From positions 124,001 through 188,000 of the forward strand of contig SWDT01000419.1 in NCBI GenBank assembly GCA_009193035.1: 64,000 nucleotides of DNA, given 5' to 3'. The notes under the pieces are model-generated. The model saw only the letters and a program-made list of their open reading frames with translations, was not told where the DNA came from and did not search any database. Below, in pieces: positions 58,841 through 64,000 of the stretch. Every line of letters starts with the position of its first letter. Within the stretch, counting starts at the first letter, position 1. A program made the position numbers and the translations under genes. This DNA comes from Halicephalobus mephisto. Taxonomy: Eukaryota; Nematoda; Chromadorea; Rhabditida; Panagrolaimidae.

Positions 58841-61019
58841 TCGTCGTTCTTGTTGCTTTTGAATACTTGGTTAAAACTTCAATAGTTTTCACATTAAAAT
58901 CACATTCCTGGATTCAGTAAAGAGAGAATTCAAGACTAAAAGTCAATAACCATGTGCAATTTTGAAACGAATCCTAAAATTCGTTTAAAATCGAGCGAAT
59001 TTAAAAGCAAAATGTGTTTAATATTTATTTATTATGAATCAAAACGAGAAGCCTTTGTTCAAAAGTCGTTAAAGGGAAGCGATTCTTCATTTTGTCAAGG
59101 AATTGTTAGCTGTATTTCTCATATACTAATATTACCTTTTTCCAACAAGACACCATGAAGAGGACTCGAGGCCTTCCGTACGGACCAACTTGATAAATTA
59201 TCACTTACACTATACTAATAATCAATATATTTCCATCTAATATTCTGGTTTAAAAAGCACAATCACTTTCTCCGTGGTGAGATTGATCTTCGCCTTAGGC
59301 GGTCATCAATTTCGTCCAGGAACGATCTGAATTCTCGGTTATTTTTATCTTTTTATTGTAAAAAAATCTATATGTTCTAATAATAGTTTATTGATCTTCG
59401 CAAATTTGTATTTTATCTACAATTTTATCTTTTAAATATGCCATGAATTATTACAAGTTATCCGATTCTTAATGATCCATGAATTTGGTCATTAGCCAAT
59501 GATGTATATTTATGTAACATTTTATTACGTTTATATAAATTAAGTTTCACCAAAAAATAAATTTATTTGAATAATAATGTAATTGGGATGAATTGAATAA
59601 GCTGTTTAAATTCTGATGTAGGTAGTGTCCGACATCTAAGCCTGTAGAAGCGAGCTTATATCTTCAAAAATAGTACAAGCTGACAGCTACAGGGTGAGAT
59701 GAACGGAGACTTGTAGAATAATACCAGCAACAATACATTAGCTGCTAATCCGACAACAACCAGTAAACGCCGACAGATCGTGCCGATTGTAGGACAATAA
59801 CAGAACGGGAACAGACCAAGGATATCCTTTCAATGCGCGGTTGACAAGGAACAAACGAACAGAAAGGGTAGACCCCTTGACATCTGGTATGGACATTTGC
59901 TAACTCTAAAACCTCAACCTAAAAGTTGAATTGGAAGAAAGACTAGAGCAGATTTTTAGTCATCGAGAGTTAAAAACCTGATTCAAAACTTGAGATGTCA
60001 AGGGAAATTGAGACTGTTTTGGAGAAAACAGTGTGATAAGCCATTCATCGAAACATATACCCTCTCAGAAGAAAGGCAACATAAAATTGGATATTGTGAG
60101 AGAAAGAAAGTGATAAGACGACTCGCCAAATTTTATGATCGAAATAATTCAAGCGCTGTTTTAATCAGGTCAAGAGTAATTTTTGAAAAAGAGATTAAAA
60201 TGGGAAATAAGGAAGTCCAACCAATCTGAGTGGATATAAACGTCCATTCTGGATTATGATGGCCAATTCAATAACAACGACCAGTCCTCGGCAACCCTGT
60301 GTACCACCTATCCATGTCGCGGGGATTGATGGCCTGGCGCAGATTTTATGGCCCTATCGACCTTTAGCAACTTTGAGAATTTTTTTGTTTCTCGATTTCA
60401 GAAAAAATCCCCATATCTTCCGTTTTTACAAATATTAAGAAAAGTATACTTTAACTCATTCAAAAAAGAATAAGGAAATCAACCAGATGTCCCGTGTTTG
60501 GGGAACAGGGAGAAGCAACATTTCGACCTTTGAAATCATTTGTTATGCAAATCCAAGTTGTTCTAACAGACGGTCAAGGACAAAAAGACAATGTGAGAGG
60601 AAAGAATGGAATGCAAAGCCTATCGGACACATTTTGATTCAAAGCGAGTAAAAACTTGAGTCTCAGTTGGCCATGGAGAGGATACTTCCATCTCCTTGGG
60701 ACCCATTAATCACGTCGTTTCTGTTTTAGCTGCTTGATAGTTTGCTCCCAATCGCTTTGAAACATTACACGACCAATCAGCTAAAAGTCATACTATAAAA
60801 ACCAAAACTGAGTCTTGTTGAAAAGGGTATTTCGATAAAAAGTTCTCGAAATTAAAAAAAGTTTAGTTTTAATTCAAATATTGATTTCAAAAATCTTCAT
60901 TGAATTTCCAAGGGATTTAGTGGGTTCTATAGAAATCCAATTTAATATATTTACATATTAAAAACAGATATTTTAAAAAACTTTTCAACGCAAAGTATTA
61001 AAAAATTCTAGGAAATTTC

Positions 61020-61140
61020 AAAACTTGACGTTCCAAAAAGTATATTACAGTATGGAAAATTCCAGAAGTTTCCACTAGATTCAAAACTATTCTAAAAATT
61101 TCCGTCGGATTCTAGAAGGTTCTAGAAACTTATACAGAGT
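61020..61140. repeat. TAGAATCC-family repeat, inverted orientation
   Basis: Phrases such as GGAAAATTCCAGAAGTTTCC, TAAAAATTTCCGTCGGATTC and TAGAAGGTTCTAGAAAC are reverse-strand versions of the 30-bp-period family found at four other places in the window. Confidence 0.4.
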
Positions 61141-61678
61141 TTTAGTTTAAAATATTTTGCGCAATCTGCGACTAAAAACATGAATAAATCACGATCTGCT
61201 GTACAGAAAAAGATTGACTGATTCATTTATGTCCTTTCCTGTCAGTTAATCTTCAAGTATGTCCTTTGATTTCTTCTAATGTTTCTATTAAAATGCCGAT
61301 GGAACAAAAGACAATGTCTGGAAAATCTAAACAATTAGAAATCTCAGCTATATCGAACAACTGCTCATTGGTGGAGCCCTAAATATTACGACAAATAGGC
61401 CACAGCACGACTGTTGTTGGCCATCTCGTTAGAGGAGAAACAGCCAACAGTCATAACACCGAATCGAAAACGCATCAGGTGTGCTTGTCCTAAATCCTCC
61501 CGCAGAATGAGTTTTAAAACAAGACGATAAATCATACTGTAGCGGTTAGAGACTCAGTAATGAGTCACTATTTAGAAATTGAAACGTTTTGAAAAATAAA
61601 GTAGATTCATTGTTTCCCAACTTAAATGTACTATTTGCAATAATTATTCATTTATAGAAAAAATAATTCCTTTAATAC

Positions 61679-61935
61679 TGATATAAATAAGAATTTTAAT
61701 TTCTACAGTAACTTTCTGCGGAATCTTTTTAATTGTAAAAAACCAAAATTTATGTAATTTGGCAATTCTTTGATTTAAATAAGAATTTTAATTTCTACCG
61801 TAAGCCTCTAACGAAAGTAACCTTTCTAGTCATGAACAGTCGAGATATATTTTAGTAATTATTCGACTTAAATAACAACTTTAATTTTGACAGTAAGTGT
61901 TCGAAAAAATCTGTCTTCTTAATTGCAAAAAATCA
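61679..61935. repeat. Three-copy ~91-bp tandem repeat
   Basis: ATAAATAAGAATTTTAATTT + CTACAGTAAC (near 61682), TTAAATAAGAATTTTAATTT + CTACCGTAAG (near 61775) and TTAAATAACAACTTTAATTT + TGACAGTAAG (near 61868) recur about 91-93 bp apart. Between them lies TTTTTAATTGTAAAAAACC / CTTAATTGCAAAAAATC. Each copy carries one TACNGTA or ACAGTA motif. Confidence 0.6.
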
Positions 61936-64000
61936 AAAGAGAATTGAAAGACGAACAATCGTCAGAATTAAAATAATGCATTAATGTTGTGTCAAATCAA
62001 ATTAACACTCCTAACTAACGAGATGATTTGGTTTCCGATTGGAATTCCTTAAACTACTGTAGTTCATTTTTGGAGTTATTTTACCATTATCAGATTAGAT
62101 TATATAATTGGATCTGTCGCTTTTGTCTTTTGGCCAGATTCCCAGTGTTCGGTTGTGCGGCGAACTCTTTAAGCGGCTCTCCATGAAAAAGAACGACGAT
62201 CGATCATTCCATGAGGAGCTGTCTGTAGAAATGATCCATGAATCCATGAAATTAGTGCGCCTCCCCGGACTCAAAAGCTTCCGCTCTTCAAAGAACGGGA
62301 ACCATGGGTCTTCGCTGTTCCTTTTCTAATGGGCCTTGTAATGGACACTCCAAATTTCTCCCTGGAGATTTTACATTTGGCAACAGTGAGTATGGATTTT
62401 TTGAGTTTATTTTATGGCATATACCGATTATGAGCTCCAAAACGAAAACCCCTTGGATTTTACTGAGGTTAGGGAAATTCAAAAGAGTAGATTGAGATCT
62501 GTTGGCCAGAGGGCAACAAAGATAAAACAAAAGCCGCTTTTCAAAACAAAGATTATAGATAAAGCGGCATAACTTTCAAGTACCAACAATAGACAATCGG
62601 ATTATCCAGACAATGATCTGGCCATATTAGAAATAGACTCACCGGGCAAGAGTCCGGGTTAACTCTGCCTTTCTGAGAAACTGACTCGGAGAAAACAATA
62701 GAATAAAACTCCGATCGAATGGGTAATAAATTAAATCTGGGAGGATTGGTCCCGATTTTTAAGAATTGCATTTTTGGAAGACAGAAATTCTGTTCCAGAG
62801 GCTTTTGGGAGGCCGAAACTGTGGAGAACCTTCTCCGTTTTTAGAGTAGCGAATGTCAGAAGACAAAAGCCATTTTTCATCTCTATACGCCAACTCGGAA
62901 GTCCCGGACCAACTTTTAGGAAATATTGGATAAAATTCGAGAAAAAGAAATGTCATGAAACGGTAATTTCATATGATCTACATAAAAATCATATAATTTG
63001 TATTTTACAAAATGTGTCGGAATCTATCATTTCATCTATGAATATGGGACGATAAACTTGACCAATGAAAGATAAACAGCAATCAATCATGGATGTCGTT
63101 GGAGGAATGGTCTACTCTCGACCAAGGTTAGGCAACCCAACGCCAATGGCATCTCCCATCAAATCGATTCTGATGCTACAATCGATAGTAGGAAATCGAT
63201 AAGAAGAAAAGAAGGTTGAAGAGTACAACTCGACGTTATGCCGGGTTTGAGGACGAATGGAGGGAGAAGGAACGAGTCAGAAAGATCGCAACAATTTTGG
63301 GCCATAAATTTTGTCACTGTCGTCGTTCAAAAAGCCATTATGCCGCCGTAGTCTTCAAACCAGCCCTTCTTAATGGAGGATAAGATCCTTGTTAAATTTT
63401 CCGGTAATCCCGAGGAGTCGTAAAATTAATCCTATTTCGAGAAATTTTCAACGTATTCATCCAATTTGATGAATCTATTTGAATCACTAATACTACAAAG
63501 TCGATAAGGAAGGAAGCTGAAAACAAAAGTATTGTTTTGATCAGATTACGGTAACTTCGAAAACTCCTCTTGAACCACCAAGCTCGATCGAAGTTACGCG
63601 TGTGTTTCCCTGTGACTGACAGCTCCGTGCTCATTTTGCTAAAATTCCCCGTCTTCAGTCACGACACCAATCTGCCTTGAAAATTAAAATATAAAGTTTT
63701 ACTTGTTTAACTTTATTCATCAAAGTAATAGAATTGGGACAGTGTTATTAAAATTTCATTTAAGAAATTCCTTGGGTCTAGTATTCAGCCAGTCTTTTGA
63801 CTATTGTTCGACGGGTGTCTTTGAAGTACTTTGATTTGACTGCCAATCAACATTGAGAGACCCGCCCCCTTCTCGCTCTCGGAACCCCGCCCTGGGTGTG
63901 CGCTTCATTTTACTGAAAAACGTGCTTTACCCATTGGTGGCCCATTTATCTATTATGTCGGTCGTTTTCTTCCCTTCCCGTCAAACACTCATTTATTATA
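61936..64000. other. Gene-free DNA at the window end with a GC-box/CCAAT cluster
   Basis: Overlapping short ORFs at 62100-62530 and 62550-63060 on both strands show no homology. At 63859-63937 GACCCGCCCCC, CCCCGCCC and CCATTGG occur within 80 bp, preceded by CTCGCTCTCGG, resembling a promoter. Its motif orientation is opposite to that of the lin-39 proximal cluster at 53258-53342. It may belong to a gene beyond the window. Confidence 0.35.

Larger units (their letters stand above)
54449..61678. other. Distal lin-39 upstream DNA, gene-free
   Basis: 7.2 kb without a supported gene. Noted inside: a GC-rich island at 55960-56055 (GGCGGGAACGGGCCGGCGGC); a direct repeat of nuclear-receptor-like half-sites at 56531-56545; a 72-codon ORF at 56633..56415 (-) of doubtful value; a dispersed repeat at 58540-58840; TAGAATCC-family repeats near 61020-61140; and many TACNGTA motifs. 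Such length around a Hox gene suggests enhancer content, which is inference. Confidence 0.4.

Noticed and set aside
59990..60229. 79-codon basic ORF upstream of lin-39
   Set aside because: Opens without a proper ATG, no homology; chance length.
1..64000. CRISPR arrays, bacterial operons, prophage, rRNA genes
   Set aside because: None seen. The direct repeats are diverged and lack unique-spacer structure, and all supported genes are spliced animal genes.

Overview
The window is animal nuclear DNA from a nematode. Introns are very short (many 42-50 nt), splice acceptors are of the TTTTCAG type, start codons often sit just behind an acceptor (as expected for spliced-leader trans-splicing), and the proteins include clear counterparts of UNC-31/CAPS, NCL-1/Brat and the Hox protein LIN-39. 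The species cannot be fixed from the sequence. All exon models below were built by eye from reading-frame continuity, splice signals and family conservation; the phase arithmetic closes for every model reported with high confidence.

Layout. 0-6 kb is compact housekeeping and transport territory: the 3' end of a PRA1-family gene (+), a TIM17 gene (-), a glucose-6-phosphate-translocase-like MFS gene (+), a catechol O-methyltransferase-like gene (-) and an SLC22 organic-cation-transporter gene (-). 6-8.4 kb is gene-poor. 8.5-14.3 kb holds a nine-exon, 884-residue Ser/Pro-rich coiled-coil protein with an RVTF motif that I cannot name. 17.6-24.6 kb is unc-31/CAPS, with three microexons. 24.8-25.8 kb (-) is an SRA1/SEC31-C-like gene that appears to need two GC-AG introns. 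26.3-28.6 kb (-) is an S28 serine carboxypeptidase. 28.9-30.2 kb is a long imperfect inverted repeat that looks like a foldback element. 30.5-31.3 kb (+) is an unrecognised 238-residue protein, tail to tail with a LOTUS + Tudor protein at 31.5-34.6 kb (-).

34.6-41.5 kb is largely non-coding and leads into ncl-1 (41.5-46.8 kb, +; RING, B-boxes, coiled coil, NHL propeller). lin-39 (50.2-52.8 kb, -; YPWM and homeodomain) is followed by more than 11 kb of gene-free upstream DNA to the window end. That stretch contains a diverged four-copy ~188-bp tandem array, a three-copy ~91-bp array, GC-rich promoter-like clusters and many copies of a short TACNGTA motif, as expected for, but not proven to be, a Hox regulatory landscape.

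Functional links. The SLC22 transporter and the COMT-like enzyme lie head to tail 359 bp apart and could form an operon for uptake and methylation of a catechol or related amine. The LOTUS-Tudor protein belongs to the germ-granule/small-RNA world. unc-31 is the dense-core-vesicle release factor. The other neighbours show no evident common pathway. Dispersed repeats, including a 30-bp-period family seen at five places, thread the introns and intergenic DNA.
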